Source: CAYXFD01 sp964464175 (GTDB taxonomy: Bacteria; Cloacimonadota; Cloacimonadia; Cloacimonadales; JAJBBL01). Taken from it: a DNA stretch of 59,833 bases. The stretch is taken from NCBI GenBank assembly GCA_964464175.1, contig CAYXFD010000018.1, forward strand, positions 1 to 59,833. The letters run 5' to 3'. Every line of letters begins with the position of its first letter. Position 1 is the first letter of the stretch. The position numbers and the translations under genes are program-made. Positions 9,803-20,072 of this stretch are shown piece by piece. The notes beneath the pieces are model-generated. The model was not told the origin of the DNA. It worked only from the letters and a program-made list of their open reading frames with translations, and made no database searches.

Positions 9803-10610
9803 CAAGAACTCCTTGCTCCCTTCTTTGGGCGGCAAACAGTGCTGCACCCAAAGCACCGGAATAGAACGGCTCTTCAGCTAACTGCACGGTTGTCTGCAAT
9901 TCTTCCGATAACGTCAGGCAGATAGCTTTATTCAATGCAACCCCGCCTGTAAGAGTAAGTGGTGGCTGCCAGGCAATATTCGAAAGCATATTCTTTATTC
10001 TTTGGGCAATGGAACGGTGTACTGCCATTAAAATGTCTTCTCTGGCTGTTTTACGGTTAATCAGGGAGATGATTTCCGATTCGGCAAAGACGACACAAGT
10101 ACTGGAGATAGCGATATTTTTTCCGGATTGACAGGCTTCTTCTCCCAGATCAGCGAGAGAAATGCTGAATAATCCGGCAACTCTCTCCAGAAAACTGCCC
10201 GTTCCGGCAGCACATTTATCGTTCATCGTGAATTCTGTTATGCAGCCCTGGTCATTTAAGCTGATCGCCTTGGAGTCCTGTCCTCCGATATCAACAATAG
10301 TTCTGGTATTGGGGAGCATCTGCCTGATACCGGCAGCATGGCAGCTGATCTCGGAGATGTATTCCTTTCCGAGGAGTTTTCTGCCGTACCCGGTAGCAAT
10401 AACCGGTACAGCCGGTTTTGAAGAAGAGCCGGGTTCATTTCCTTTTATATTACCGCCGCTTTTCAAGAGCCGGGCAAGAAGCTGTTCAGCTCTCTCCTGA
10501 GGATCGCTGCCGGTTGGAATAATCGCCATTGAGACGATCTTTTCCGTCTCAGTATCCCAGATAACAGCTTTCGTATTTCGCGATCCGATATCAATCCCTG
10601 CGGTAAACAT
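9795..10610 (-). CDS. (R)-2-hydroxyacyl-CoA dehydratase activating ATPase (HgdC/BadF-BcrA family)
   Basis: A 271-residue ASKHA-fold ATPase that in this family donates an ATP-driven electron to a 2-hydroxyacyl-CoA dehydratase or a related reductase. Visible motifs: phosphate-1 GIDIGSRNTK (5-14), VDIGGQDSK (106-114), NDKCAAGTGSF with Cys133, SSTCVVFAESE with Cys172, and LTGGVALN near 219. The two cysteines match those that ligate the [4Fe-4S] cluster at the dimer interface. A strong AAGGAGA lies before the ATG. The dehydratase subunits that normally sit next to it are absent; instead it is translationally coupled to a TPR protein. It may serve a dehydratase coded elsewhere. Confidence 0.9.
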   Translation of the reverse strand: MFTAGIDIGSRNTKAVIWDTETEKIVSMAIIPTGSDPQERAEQLLARLLKSGGNIKGNEPGSSSKPAVPVIATGYGRKLLGKEYISEISCHAAGIRQMLPNTRTIVDIGGQDSKAISLNDQGCITEFTMNDKCAAGTGSFLERVAGLFSISLADLGEEACQSGKNIAISSTCVVFAESEIISLINRKTAREDILMAVHRSIAQRIKNMLSNIAWQPPLTLTGGVALNKAICLTLSEELQTTVQLAEEPFYSGALGAALFAAQRREQGVLDE

Positions 10611-10755
10611 GTTAATTCTCCTTCCTGCACTAACTAAGGTTACATCTCGTTTTATTTTACCCGGTTACCCGGAGTAATAACCCCAAAGCTTACCGTTTAG
10701 CAGCAGATCGGGTAATGATCTCCCCGGTAACATCATGCTCATTTTCTTTCCGGTT

Positions 10756-13383
10756 CTATTCCAGAATATGACTATACAAGGCATCTTCCTGAAAATATTC
10801 CCGAGCTATGTTCCGTAAATCATCAGCTTTGACCTTTTGCAGACGTTCTTCTCTTTGCAGGTAAAAATCATAGTCATAACCGAGAATATCTAAGAGAGCC
10901 AGAACCGACGACTGACCGAGGACACTCTCTTCGGCACGAAGTCTTTGTCCTCTGACCGTATTCTTAGCGATCTCCAGTTCTTCTTCAGTAACCCCATTTT
11001 CTCTGATCTCAGCTAAGGTTTCAATGATAATTTGATAGGATTCCCGGCATTTTTCCTTATCAACCAGAGCATTGGCGACAAAGACTCCCGTCTCTTTGAG
11101 TGAGATAAAATCGAAACCTGCGGCATAAGCCCAGCCTCTCTTTTCCCGCAATTCATTGTTCAGGCGGGAATTCATATCACCTCCGATTATCTGAGCTAAC
11201 AGGTAGAACGCCGTATTTTTGGAAATCTCCCTTGATGAACAGCCGAAGCCTCCGACATGAATAATCCCTTGCTGATTGTCCGGATGAAAGTTTTTTTTGA
11301 ATCTCTTTCCCGGAGAGATAACTGCTTTCTGGAAATTCAGCGGGTTTCCCCTTAGCGAAAATCTCTTTGCTCTCTCCCTGAATACCCTTTCACAATGAAA
11401 GATACAGTCTTCGAAATCAAAATCACCGGTAACAGTGAGAGTCATTTTCGCCCAGTCGTAATAGTCATAATACCAATTAACCGTCCGCTTACGGGTAATT
11501 TTGCGGAGAGTTGTTTTTGTCCCTTCCTTTTCCAGAAGGTTACTCTCTTTACCGAATATCTGTTTCTTCCAGAGATGCGTAGCATATATACTCGGAAAGT
11601 CCTTCAGTCTTTCCAGATTACTGAGCAGGGTGCGCTGGATGTTATGAAAATGCTCTGCTGGGAAGTGAGGGCTTCCCAGGATATCTGCTATTAGCTCCAG
11701 GCTGGTGGAAAACATTTCGGAAAAGCATTTGATTTTTACCAGCGTAGCCTCTTCCTGAGATGATATGTCGATCTGGATGCCGTGACGAGAGCAGAATTCG
11801 AGCAGTTGATCATAGGTGTTTTTATCATTTCCATAGAGGAGGAGGATGGAAGTGAGCAGGTTGATTCCCCTGTTTGAGGGCACTTCATTCAACTGTGAAA
11901 CCGGAAAAGCTGCTGTAATGCCGATCGTGGGTTTTCCCAGAACCCTCTTGAGCATAACTTTTGTCCCGGAGGAAAGTGTTGTTTGATAAAAATCGCTTTT
12001 GATTCTTCCGTTCTCTATCCTCTTTGTCTGCAGGGATTCGACCTTCAATTTTATCTCCTCTTCCGGAACGAGGTTTTTACCGTATTGAAAGATCCCTAAC
12101 TGGCTGAAATTATAGTAGTTCTTAACAATTCTGTGCATTGATTTTTCGGTAATTTTCTTTATGATCCCGGGGTAATTGATAAACCGGGTATAATCACCCA
12201 ATAACTCTTCATTACCGATACTCATTCCCAGATACTGCATATACTCGAAGGAGTAGCGGTGGGCATGCAGCATTTCGGTCTTGACTTCGTTAAACTCGTC
12301 AACGCTGAAGCCAAAATGTCTGATCCTGTTAAATTCCTCCAGAAAGATATCAATTATCTTTTCTAAGAACGAATGGTGTTTAGGGATGACAAGAATGACC
12401 GAAATCCCGTCGTTGATTCCGGTAAATGACTCTACCCTGATCTGATCGACGATCTTCTCCTTAACAAAGAGTCTGCGGTAAAGTCTCGACTTCTTCCCCA
12501 CGGCAAAGATTCTGGTGAGCAGACCCAAGACATGGGAATCCGGCTTTTTATCCGAGAGTTCGGGGAGAACAAATCCGAGCATTGGTTTAGAGATGTTTTT
12601 TTTAAGAGAGGAAACGATGAACTGAGAGGGATAGACTGTCGGGAGAGCGGTGGCTGCCCTCAGTTCTGTAACAGTTGTCTCAGAGCTGTTTTTCCTCTGA
12701 TTCGCAGCTTTCCGGGTCTCTTTGCCTGATTTCCAGTTTCCAAAATAATCTGCGATATCTTGCTCTAATTTACTCTTTTCAAACGCTCCGCTGACTATTA
12801 AATAGGAGTTCTCCGGAGTGTAGTATCTCCGGTAAAAACCCCGCAGCCTTTCCGGAGTAGCTTGTCTCAAGGTATCTTTATTTCCGATAATCGGTTTTTT
12901 AAAGGGACTTTCGCGGAAATAGAGATTGGGGATTTCTTCCAAAAAGAAATCTTCCGGGTCGTTTTGATACTGTTTCAATTCTTCTAATACCACCCCTTTT
13001 TCGTAGATAAACTCCGCCTCTGAAAAATCAGCCTTCCGGACTAACTCACTCAGGATTTCTATCCCTTCCCGGGCAAAATCGGAGGAAAGGGTAAGGTAGT
13101 AGCAGGTGGAATCAAATTCGGTATAGGCATTGATATTGCTCCCCAGAAAGGAGGCTCTGACGGATAACTGATTATCGGGATATCTGACGGTCGATCGAAA
13201 AACGAGATGCTCCAGCAGATGGGAATAACCTGCTTCATCCTCCTTTTCCCAACAAGATCCCATTCTGATAAATACCTGCAGAGAGACAACCGGATGGGCA
13301 TGGTTAGGGGCATAGATGATCCTGAAACCGTTCGGCAGAATCCCGGAACTTATCTGTGAGATTATTCTTGCTTCCTGAATCAT
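10756..13383 (-). CDS. M16 family zinc metalloprotease, two-domain
   Basis: An 875-residue insulinase/pitrilysin-type peptidase. The inverted zinc motif HxxEH is at residues 55-59 (SHLLEHLVF), and the downstream glutamate lies in VLEELKQYQNDPEDFF near residue 135. The second, non-catalytic M16 half begins near residue 460 (GTKVMLKRVLGKPTIGI) and includes the R/Y substrate-clamp region near residue 750 (LNNELREKRGWAYAAGF). There is no signal peptide, so it probably acts on peptides in the cytoplasm or is exported by another route. AAGGAA precedes the ATG by 4 nt. It lies 53 bp downstream of folE2 and is probably in the same transcript. Confidence 0.92.
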   Translation of the reverse strand: MIQEARIISQISSGILPNGFRIIYAPNHAHPVVSLQVFIRMGSCWEKEDEAGYSHLLEHLVFRSTVRYPDNQLSVRASFLGSNINAYTEFDSTCYYLTLSSDFAREGIEILSELVRKADFSEAEFIYEKGVVLEELKQYQNDPEDFFLEEIPNLYFRESPFKKPIIGNKDTLRQATPERLRGFYRRYYTPENSYLIVSGAFEKSKLEQDIADYFGNWKSGKETRKAANQRKNSSETTVTELRAATALPTVYPSQFIVSSLKKNISKPMLGFVLPELSDKKPDSHVLGLLTRIFAVGKKSRLYRRLFVKEKIVDQIRVESFTGINDGISVILVIPKHHSFLEKIIDIFLEEFNRIRHFGFSVDEFNEVKTEMLHAHRYSFEYMQYLGMSIGNEELLGDYTRFINYPGIIKKITEKSMHRIVKNYYNFSQLGIFQYGKNLVPEEEIKLKVESLQTKRIENGRIKSDFYQTTLSSGTKVMLKRVLGKPTIGITAAFPVSQLNEVPSNRGINLLTSILLLYGNDKNTYDQLLEFCSRHGIQIDISSQEEATLVKIKCFSEMFSTSLELIADILGSPHFPAEHFHNIQRTLLSNLERLKDFPSIYATHLWKKQIFGKESNLLEKEGTKTTLRKITRKRTVNWYYDYYDWAKMTLTVTGDFDFEDCIFHCERVFRERAKRFSLRGNPLNFQKAVISPGKRFKKNFHPDNQQGIIHVGGFGCSSREISKNTAFYLLAQIIGGDMNSRLNNELREKRGWAYAAGFDFISLKETGVFVANALVDKEKCRESYQIIIETLAEIRENGVTEEELEIAKNTVRGQRLRAEESVLGQSSVLALLDILGYDYDFYLQREERLQKVKADDLRNIAREYFQEDALYSHILE

Positions 13384-13436
13384 AAAATTCCTTAGTATTA
13401 TTTTCTTTTCAACTCTGAAATGAAATGGAGAGAGAT

Positions 13437-14246
13437 TTACTGATCACCCTTTTCCCATTCCAGATAAGCATAAGCATTATGATTGTGGATAGATTCAAAG
13501 TTTTCCGAAGATATCTTGAAAGCTGTCACTCTTTCGTCTTTTTTGAGGGTAATGGCAAGATCACGCACAATATCTTCGACAAACTTGGGGTTTTCATACC
13601 CCTTCTCTGTTATATATTTCTCGTCTTCCCGCTTCAGAAGAGAATAGATCTCCGAACTTGCTGTAGCCTCTACATAAGCGATGATCTCTTCCAGCCAGAT
13701 ATAGCCTTCGTAATCTAACAAAACCGAAACGATCGATCTCTGATTGTGAGCTCCGAAACTGCTTATCTCCCTGGAACAAGGGCAGACCGTAGTAACAGGA
13801 ACTTCAACCCCGATAGTCAGTTGGAACAGATCTGTTAAGGAAGCAATAAAGACACAATCGTAGCTGAGCAGCGAAGGGATACCGGAGACAGGGGCTTTTT
13901 TTTCGATAAAGTAGGGAAAGCGGAGGGTAATATAGGCTCTGTCTGCGGACAATTTCTCTTTGATGCTCTCCAGAATCCGGGGAAGATTATCGAGCAGATC
14001 CTCCTGATGATAACTGTTAAGAACTTCGATAAATCTGCTCATGTGAGTTCCGCGATAATGATGAGGGAGCTCCACAAAAAAATCAATGTCGGCAACAGTT
14101 TTTTGTACTCCCCTGCTTCTATCCTCTAAAACTATCGGGTATTTGAGGTTTTTTACCCCGACTTTATCGATCGTCTCCTGACGGTCATCTTCTAAAGCCT
14201 GGATATCTTTTATTTTTGCTCTGAGCTCATTTTCACCGCTTTTCAT
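13437..14246 (-). CDS. folE2: GTP cyclohydrolase FolE2 (type IB)
   Basis: 269 residues, the usual FolE2 length. The enzyme converts GTP to 7,8-dihydroneopterin triphosphate, the first step of folate and of 7-deazapurine (queuosine) synthesis. The family signature is visible as VPVTTVCPCSREISSFGAHNQRS (read in two overlapping parts, VPVTTVCPCSREIS and SSFGAHNQRS), which holds the catalytic/metal cysteine and the histidine. HMSRFIEVLNSY near residue 88 and the E/H-rich strands also fit. GAGGGA precedes the ATG. It lies 70 bp downstream of apbE on the same strand. Confidence 0.93.
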   Translation of the reverse strand: MKSGENELRAKIKDIQALEDDRQETIDKVGVKNLKYPIVLEDRSRGVQKTVADIDFFVELPHHYRGTHMSRFIEVLNSYHQEDLLDNLPRILESIKEKLSADRAYITLRFPYFIEKKAPVSGIPSLLSYDCVFIASLTDLFQLTIGVEVPVTTVCPCSREISSFGAHNQRSIVSVLLDYEGYIWLEEIIAYVEATASSEIYSLLKREDEKYITEKGYENPKFVEDIVRDLAITLKKDERVTAFKISSENFESIHNHNAYAYLEWEKGDQ

Positions 14247-14325
14247 TATCCCTCTTTCTTATTATTTAGTTTATCATTCTGAAGTCCCCAAACCACTATC
14301 AGGCAGAAAAACAGGAAACCTGCTG

Positions 14326-15315
14326 TTATTCCCTGATATATTTTCGGATCCCTTCTGTTCTCAAAGAGACTATCTGGTTTGCTTCCTGAAAATAGATGAT
14401 AGCTTCTGTCTCCGGATAAGATTTGACCAGAGCAATACCTTCATCAGGAGGGAGTAAAAAGATAGCAGTTGACATAATGTCAGCCAGCAAAGTGTTCGGA
14501 GCAATGACGGTAACCGAATAGATGTTTTCCACAGGATAACCGATTACCGGATTAATTATATGATGATATCTTCTCCCTTGATACTCGAAAAATCTTTCGT
14601 AGTCACCCGAAGTTACTATTGCTTTGTTAGCCACCGATAAAATATCTATCAGATCATTGATATCCCTGGGATGCTGAATACCGATCAATTGCTCCTTATC
14701 ATCATCACTGAAGAGCCGAATATCTCCCCCGGCATTGATATACCCTTGGGTGACTTCCTGAGAAACTGCATATTCGATTGCTTTATCTATAATAAATCCT
14801 TTCGCTATGCTGCCCAGATTAATCTTGATTCCTGGCGGTCGGATCAGATAACCCGGTTTGAAACTGATCCTGGTAAAACTTACGTTTTCCAATGCTGCAG
14901 CGATGGAATCAGCAGGTGGCGGGTAAGTCCTGTCAAAATCCCAGAGATCGGTTAGAGCACCAACTGTGATGTCATAGTATCCCTCTGTCTGGTGATAGAA
15001 GATCTCAGCTAAAGAAAAGAGCTCATAGAAATCATAGTCTATCTCAACACTATCCTGCTCAGCATGATTGATCCTCCATAGTTCTCCCTTGTCGTCATAG
15101 TAGGAGAGTTTTTTTTCATATTCAGCGATCAGGTCAATGGTATTGTCCATAATCTCTCTGACATTTTTGCGCCGGGTGGTAAAGGATATCTCTACCAGGG
15201 TATCCATCATAAAGCGAGATCTGGTTTCGGTAAAATTCTGAGCTTTATAACGATAAACTGCTACGACAACTACGATCAAGAGGATTCCAATATTGATTAT
15301 ATCCCGTCTTTTCAT
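14326..15315 (-). CDS. apbE: FAD:protein FMN transferase (ApbE)
   Basis: About 329 residues. It attaches FMN covalently to Thr in proteins such as the NqrB/NqrC and RnfD/RnfG subunits. A single N-terminal membrane anchor (residues 7-23) places it on the outer face of the inner membrane. Family motifs: RFMMDTLVEISF, YDDKGELWRIN, YYDITVGALTDLWDF, KINLGSIAKGFIIDKA, YINAGGDIRLF, IINPVIGYPVENI and the metal-binding TLLADIMSTAIFLL. The frame opens at 15321, but AGGA directly abuts that ATG; the ATG at 15315 has AGGA six bases upstream and is the better start. Confidence 0.92.
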   Translation of the reverse strand: MKRRDIINIGILLIVVVVAVYRYKAQNFTETRSRFMMDTLVEISFTTRRKNVREIMDNTIDLIAEYEKKLSYYDDKGELWRINHAEQDSVEIDYDFYELFSLAEIFYHQTEGYYDITVGALTDLWDFDRTYPPPADSIAAALENVSFTRISFKPGYLIRPPGIKINLGSIAKGFIIDKAIEYAVSQEVTQGYINAGGDIRLFSDDDKEQLIGIQHPRDINDLIDILSVANKAIVTSGDYERFFEYQGRRYHHIINPVIGYPVENIYSVTVIAPNTLLADIMSTAIFLLPPDEGIALVKSYPETEAIIYFQEANQIVSLRTEGIRKYIRE

Positions 15316-15778
15316 GATCATTCCTGCTATTTTACTTTCTTTCTCTGAATTCTTTCACAGGTTATCAAAGAATTAAACCTCTGGAGAGTTGTCAATACAA
15401 ACGATTATTCCTGACCTTCTCTGCGGGGCAAGCGGTAAAAAGCCGTCACCCGCATACTGCTAAGAGACAGTTCTATGACACATGAAGCAAGAAAGCAATT
15501 TTGATCGCTTTAATCTTCTAAATAAGAAGGCTATAAAATCATTTTCCCGGATATACTGGCAGGAGAAAGCTTTTTCATTAGTTTATAGTTCCTGAACTGC
15601 AGTGAGCGAAGCGATTATGCAGATCAGCAGGAAAATCCATTCGTGGTAGCGGGCTGGCAGAGAAAGAAATCAGCCTTACCGCCGACATTTGGGAGAGAAA
15701 AAAAACAACTTGACTTCACTCTCTGCTGAAGATAAAGAATTTTGTAGAATGCTTTATTATCGCCAAGGAGGTTATGTT
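15316..15778. other. Intergenic region between divergent genes, with a shared upstream motif
   Basis: The 460-bp spacer holds a GCGGG/CCCGC hairpin near 15421-15455. It also holds a segment at 15546-15593 (CCCGGATAT ... TTATAGTTCCT) that recurs upstream of dnaX at 37522-37578. A plus-strand reading frame enters from 15689, but the coding start is placed at 15779. Confidence 0.5.
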
Positions 15779-16618
15779 ATGTTTTTTAAAGCAAATAGTA
15801 TCTTTGTTCCCCTTTTTTTGGTTCTGTTTTTACTCTCTTTCTCCCTTAGTCTGAAGGCTGACTCAGTTGAGTACGTTCTCGATAATTACCGGCAACAATA
15901 TGAAAAGTCAATCGAGAATATAGATGATTATGTCATGGAAACGGATACTCATACCGTCTATTACAAAAAGGCTTACATCGATGATCGCCCTTATTTCCGA
16001 TCATGGACAGATTATGATTCGGACGATATTTCTGCTGCTTCCGGAATTTCTGATGACGAGCTTTTTACCCCGGAAATGTACGAAACTTTGAAAAAGACCG
16101 GAGTTTATGAAGGGATAGTTGATGTAAACAATCACAAAGCCCATGTGATCTATGCCGAAAACGCGGATGATCTGTTTCCCGAAGCAGACGAAATCGAGGG
16201 CGAAGTTATCAAAGCAAGGTTTTATATAGATACCCGGCAATGGGTACTTCGTAAAATGGAATTCGAAATAGAAGAAGAGATAGAAGGGGAAATACGGACT
16301 TTGAAACCGACGGTGATCATGGATGACTATCGTGATATCGAAGGTATGCTTGTTCCCTTTACAACACTTATGATCATAGAAGGGATTAGTGGACAGTTAA
16401 CTGCTGAAGAGCGGGAAGAAGCACTTCAGGGTTTTAGAGAGATGGAAGAGAGACTGGAAATGATGTCCCCTGATGAGCGAGAGATGATGAAAAAAATGAT
16501 GGGCCCGCAGCTGGAAGAATACCGTAAAATGCTGGAAACCGACCGTCTGGAGATTGAGCATAAGATAAAAGATATTCGAGTCAATGTCGGATTATCAGAC
16601 GATCTTTTCGAAGAATAA
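15779..16618 (+). CDS. Periplasmic protein, possibly LolA-like outer-membrane lipoprotein-sorting fold
   Basis: About 279 residues. A longer frame begins at 15689, but the ATG at 15779 has a perfect AAGGAGG Shine-Dalgarno and is followed by a signal peptide (MFFKANSIFVPLFLVLFLLSFSLSLKA, given here as two overlapping parts: MFFKANSIFVPLFLVL and FLLSFSLSLKA). The mature part alternates beta-strands (ENIDDYVMETDTHTVYYKKAY, RFYIDTRQWVLRKMEFEI, VIMDDYRDIEGMLVPFTTLM) as in LolA/LppX-type lipoprotein carriers. It ends in a Met/Glu-rich helix (residues 215-255). Fold assignment is by pattern only; function unknown. Confidence 0.65.
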   Translation: MFFKANSIFVPLFLVLFLLSFSLSLKADSVEYVLDNYRQQYEKSIENIDDYVMETDTHTVYYKKAYIDDRPYFRSWTDYDSDDISAASGISDDELFTPEMYETLKKTGVYEGIVDVNNHKAHVIYAENADDLFPEADEIEGEVIKARFYIDTRQWVLRKMEFEIEEEIEGEIRTLKPTVIMDDYRDIEGMLVPFTTLMIIEGISGQLTAEEREEALQGFREMEERLEMMSPDEREMMKKMMGPQLEEYRKMLETDRLEIEHKIKDIRVNVGLSDDLFEE

Positions 16619-16835
16619 ATCGCTCATAAGTGAAACTCTATAGAGAGAATTACCGTAATTACAGTGAAGAGCATTTCAGCAGACTGACAATCTTTCTGGC
16701 TCATTGCTTACAAGAGAGACTGGTATTATGGCGGCAGGCAAAAAGAGTCAGCAAAAAGCTGAAGCAAGGGGAAGCAGATAGGTAGAATTGTACAAGCGAA
16801 TCGATCAGGGATTAATTAACACTGACCAAGAGTGA

Positions 16836-19814
16836 TCAGGGAATGATCTCCGTCGAAGCTGTCACCTTAAAGAATCTCTTTCCCGTTACCGGTTCGCTGT
16901 ATTCAGGGATACTGACTCTCTCTACCGGTTCTCCCCAATCATTGTCAGATTGATCCTCCCGGGCATAGATAAGGTAGGAATTGGCATTCTCTACCGGCTG
17001 CCAGGAGAGATAAACGGTTTCATTAGCTATGGCGATTGTGACCACAGGACTGTCAAGTTCAGTAATTAAACCGGGCAGTTCATGAGCACCGATGCAGGGA
17101 TTAATCAGGTCTCTCAGTTCTCCGTCAATGTCATCGGCAATTCCATCTACCGGTATTCCCCCGTTCATTAACTGATCACCCTGAATATAGAGATCTGTAT
17201 TCCCAATATATTGGGGATCTCCGGTGCGGGAATTTTGATCATTCCCCGGAGGAATGTTTATGGTTCTCAACTCCGGGAGAGTTGAAATATCAGCACCGTA
17301 ATAGACTATACTGGAACTAAACTCTGCAAAGTAATTATTATGATCATGGGCAATAAGGAACGCCGGAGAATAGTAATAGGCAGCATACCCCTCCCCGGAA
17401 CCGGTAAAGGCAAAGGAGTTGTTGAGGACACTCAATCCGCTTGTATCTCTGATCACATTGATCCCTCTCCCCTGTTCAGCATCCATATTAATACTGTTGA
17501 AATAAACACTGATATTACTGCTGCGGGTAATATGGATACCGCTGGCGCTTGTGGTATTATTTCTGAAACCTCCTCCGATCATGTTATTGTAGATCAGTGA
17601 AGGAGAAGTCCCATCGTTGCTTCCATAGTTCACGTATATTCCATGCTGACCTGCCTGCTGTATCTTATTATAAGCTATTTCGAAGTCATCAAAAGCATAA
17701 AAGAGACAGATACCATAGCTGTTAGGAGTTGAAAATTCGTCTGAGGAGAGCTGAATGCAATTGTTCAGAATCAGAGGGGCAGTTGAATGATAAGCATAAA
17801 TTCCGTAAAAATAACTATCCAGTAAAGTATTACCGGCTATCCGGATACCGGCAATGCTGTTCGCTGCATTGGAACCTCTGAGTGAAATACTCCTTTGTCC
17901 CCCCTCGATAAGATTGTTTTCAATTACTAAAGTGTGGACATTCGAGGCACCAACATGGGTTGACTCCATCTCTCCGGATACAATGATCCCTGCGTAGTTT
18001 GAAGATGTGGTAGCAGTAACAGTGGAAATGAAGCAGCCGGTGATTTCAATATCCTGAGAATCGTTCATGATCAAAAATACCCAGCCGTATTCGGAATCTG
18101 CGGTTGCTTCGAGTTTGAGATTCTCGAATCTGAGATGTCTTGCTCCCTCGAGTCTGACGACATGTCTCGCTTGACTTTGCATCGGTGTATAGGTTATTAT
18201 AGTTTCTGAGGGGTCTTCACCCGCTCCCCGGAAGGTTACCGTTCTGACCGGGGAACTGCCCTGAATCTCCGGAATAGATAACTGTTCAGCATAAATGCCG
18301 GGTTGAACTTCATAGATAACAGATCCCCCAAGTCCCCGGATCTGCAGATCTCCGAGGGCATCGGTGAGACTTGAATAATCACCCAAACCATTCTGATCTA
18401 TACTATAGATTCCTGCCAAGGGACTCAGATCTGAGGTAGGACGATAGGCAGCATAAACATCCCTCATTTCTCTCAGAGTTCGGGAGTTATCAGCCAAAGC
18501 AGCATCTCCTGCTGCTACTCCCTGGTAAATTATTGCAGGATTAGAGAATAGGGGTACCCGGGAATGGGTCAGACCATCATCATAATAGGAGCCCCCGGTG
18601 TAGGACATGACAGTGCAGAATCTGGAGTTATTGGTACCTGTCCAGCGCCAGCCTGCTGACCAGTTATTCCCGGGCCAGTTAGCCCATAGTGTCGGACCGG
18701 GCTGATAGTTCTGCTGAGCATGATGATGCAGCCCCATGTTGTGTCCGATCTCATGTATAAAGGTGTAACTCGACCCGGCAGCCTGTTGTATTTTCGTCAG
18801 GGAAAAGGCGTAATTCGGTCTGCCGTTTATATCGGACAAAAGCCAGGCTACTCCCCCCACATTGGTATTGTTAACCAGCAGAACAACGAAGTCAGCACCA
18901 TAAATCTCACGCAAGGTGTGTACTTCCTCCATATAACCGGGAATGTCATATCCATCATAGGAACTGCCCCAGGGATTAAAGAATGGAGAGGCAGTTATCC
19001 GTCTGAGATCAATGCTGCCGACACCACTTTCGACATAATCCACCATAACCGAATGAACAAGATTGAGCGAGATCAGGGCGTTGCTGTTATCGAGCACTAA
19101 TTGACCGCTTGCCATAGCATTGGCAATAACATTATCGATACCACCTCCGCTACTGTTCGCCCAGTTAAGTGCTGAAGGTGTATAGGTTACCATAATATCA
19201 ACCTCAACAACCTGATCCGGCCTGCTCCTATCTCTTGAGATCCGAATTCTATCCTGCTCATCTCTTTCCTGAGAGGTTAAAGCCGGAGGAATGATAACGG
19301 GACTCTCCTCAAGAACCGGTCTCCTATTAACGTCAATATCAAGGAGAAAATGAACATCTGTTAGGGGATCACTGATAAGGCGATAAAATTCGTTTAATTC
19401 GGGTAGGCGGATTTCAGCTGAACTTCTTCCTCTGGTGGTAGTTAAGATCAAATAGCTCGAGTCATAATCACTGATCCTGGCTCGTATTGTTTTACTCCCT
19501 GCAGTATTTGACGTTATATCATCTATAACTGCAGAGTATTCTCTCTCCGGGAAAAGATTCAACAGTAATACATCACCGGGATTCAGGCTTTTGACCTGAG
19601 TTATCTCCTTCCCCGGTATGACCTGATGAAATCTTCTTACTGCCGTACTATCCTCAAAAAAGGAGAGAAGAGGACTGGAATTATCATAGCTGAGCTTCTC
19701 CCTTTCGGCAATCAAGAGGATATGATCTGAAGCTGCAACATTGAGAAAATTACCCAGAAGAAGCAGTATAGCCAGAAGGAAGCCGGTTTTATTATAGTTC
19801 ACGATATTCTCCAT
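16836..19814 (-). CDS. Secreted zinc metalloprotease (reprolysin-like M12) with right-handed beta-helix tail
   Basis: About 990 residues. Signal peptide near residues 10-28, propeptide to about 200, then a metzincin domain with HEIGHNMGLHHH near residue 354 (HExxHxxGxxH) and the Met-turn CTVMSYTGG about 48 residues later. From about 455 the protein has a right-handed beta-helix (YSIDQNGLGDYSSLTDAL opening, then repeats such as LRFENLKLEA and LVIENNLIEGG). It ends in a fibronectin-like segment (TIANETVYLSWQPVENANSY). There is no YPNPF sorting domain. The frame opens with ATG at 19814; a GTG at 19802 has GGAG six bases upstream and may be the real start. It is a paralog of the gene at 20073-22427. 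Confidence 0.85.
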   Translation of the reverse strand: MENIVNYNKTGFLLAILLLLGNFLNVAASDHILLIAEREKLSYDNSSPLLSFFEDSTAVRRFHQVIPGKEITQVKSLNPGDVLLLNLFPEREYSAVIDDITSNTAGSKTIRARISDYDSSYLILTTTRGRSSAEIRLPELNEFYRLISDPLTDVHFLLDIDVNRRPVLEESPVIIPPALTSQERDEQDRIRISRDRSRPDQVVEVDIMVTYTPSALNWANSSGGGIDNVIANAMASGQLVLDNSNALISLNLVHSVMVDYVESGVGSIDLRRITASPFFNPWGSSYDGYDIPGYMEEVHTLREIYGADFVVLLVNNTNVGGVAWLLSDINGRPNYAFSLTKIQQAAGSSYTFIHEIGHNMGLHHHAQQNYQPGPTLWANWPGNNWSAGWRWTGTNNSRFCTVMSYTGGSYYDDGLTHSRVPLFSNPAIIYQGVAAGDAALADNSRTLREMRDVYAAYRPTSDLSPLAGIYSIDQNGLGDYSSLTDALGDLQIRGLGGSVIYEVQPGIYAEQLSIPEIQGSSPVRTVTFRGAGEDPSETIITYTPMQSQARHVVRLEGARHLRFENLKLEATADSEYGWVFLIMNDSQDIEITGCFISTVTATTSSNYAGIIVSGEMESTHVGASNVHTLVIENNLIEGGQRSISLRGSNAANSIAGIRIAGNTLLDSYFYGIYAYHSTAPLILNNCIQLSSDEFSTPNSYGICLFYAFDDFEIAYNKIQQAGQHGIYVNYGSNDGTSPSLIYNNMIGGGFRNNTTSASGIHITRSSNISVYFNSINMDAEQGRGINVIRDTSGLSVLNNSFAFTGSGEGYAAYYYSPAFLIAHDHNNYFAEFSSSIVYYGADISTLPELRTINIPPGNDQNSRTGDPQYIGNTDLYIQGDQLMNGGIPVDGIADDIDGELRDLINPCIGAHELPGLITELDSPVVTIAIANETVYLSWQPVENANSYLIYAREDQSDNDWGEPVERVSIPEYSEPVTGKRFFKVTASTEIIP

Positions 19815-20072
19815 TACTCAAAATTATTGACTTCTGCCAATCATTCGAGACAATTCCTACAGGATAGAGAGAGGGTCAATGAAATTTTCTCATTCCGGTT
19901 AAGACTATATATGAATAGTGATGCGAGAACTCTTTATCAATTAGAGTAAATAAAACCTGCTGTATGTGCCGAGAGACTTAAATGTTTCCTCTGCCGGTTG
20001 GTTAAGGATCAGGTCCCTCTCCCTGTAAAGGAGATCAGTAAGGAGAATCATGATCTCCTTAAGAAGAAGAAA

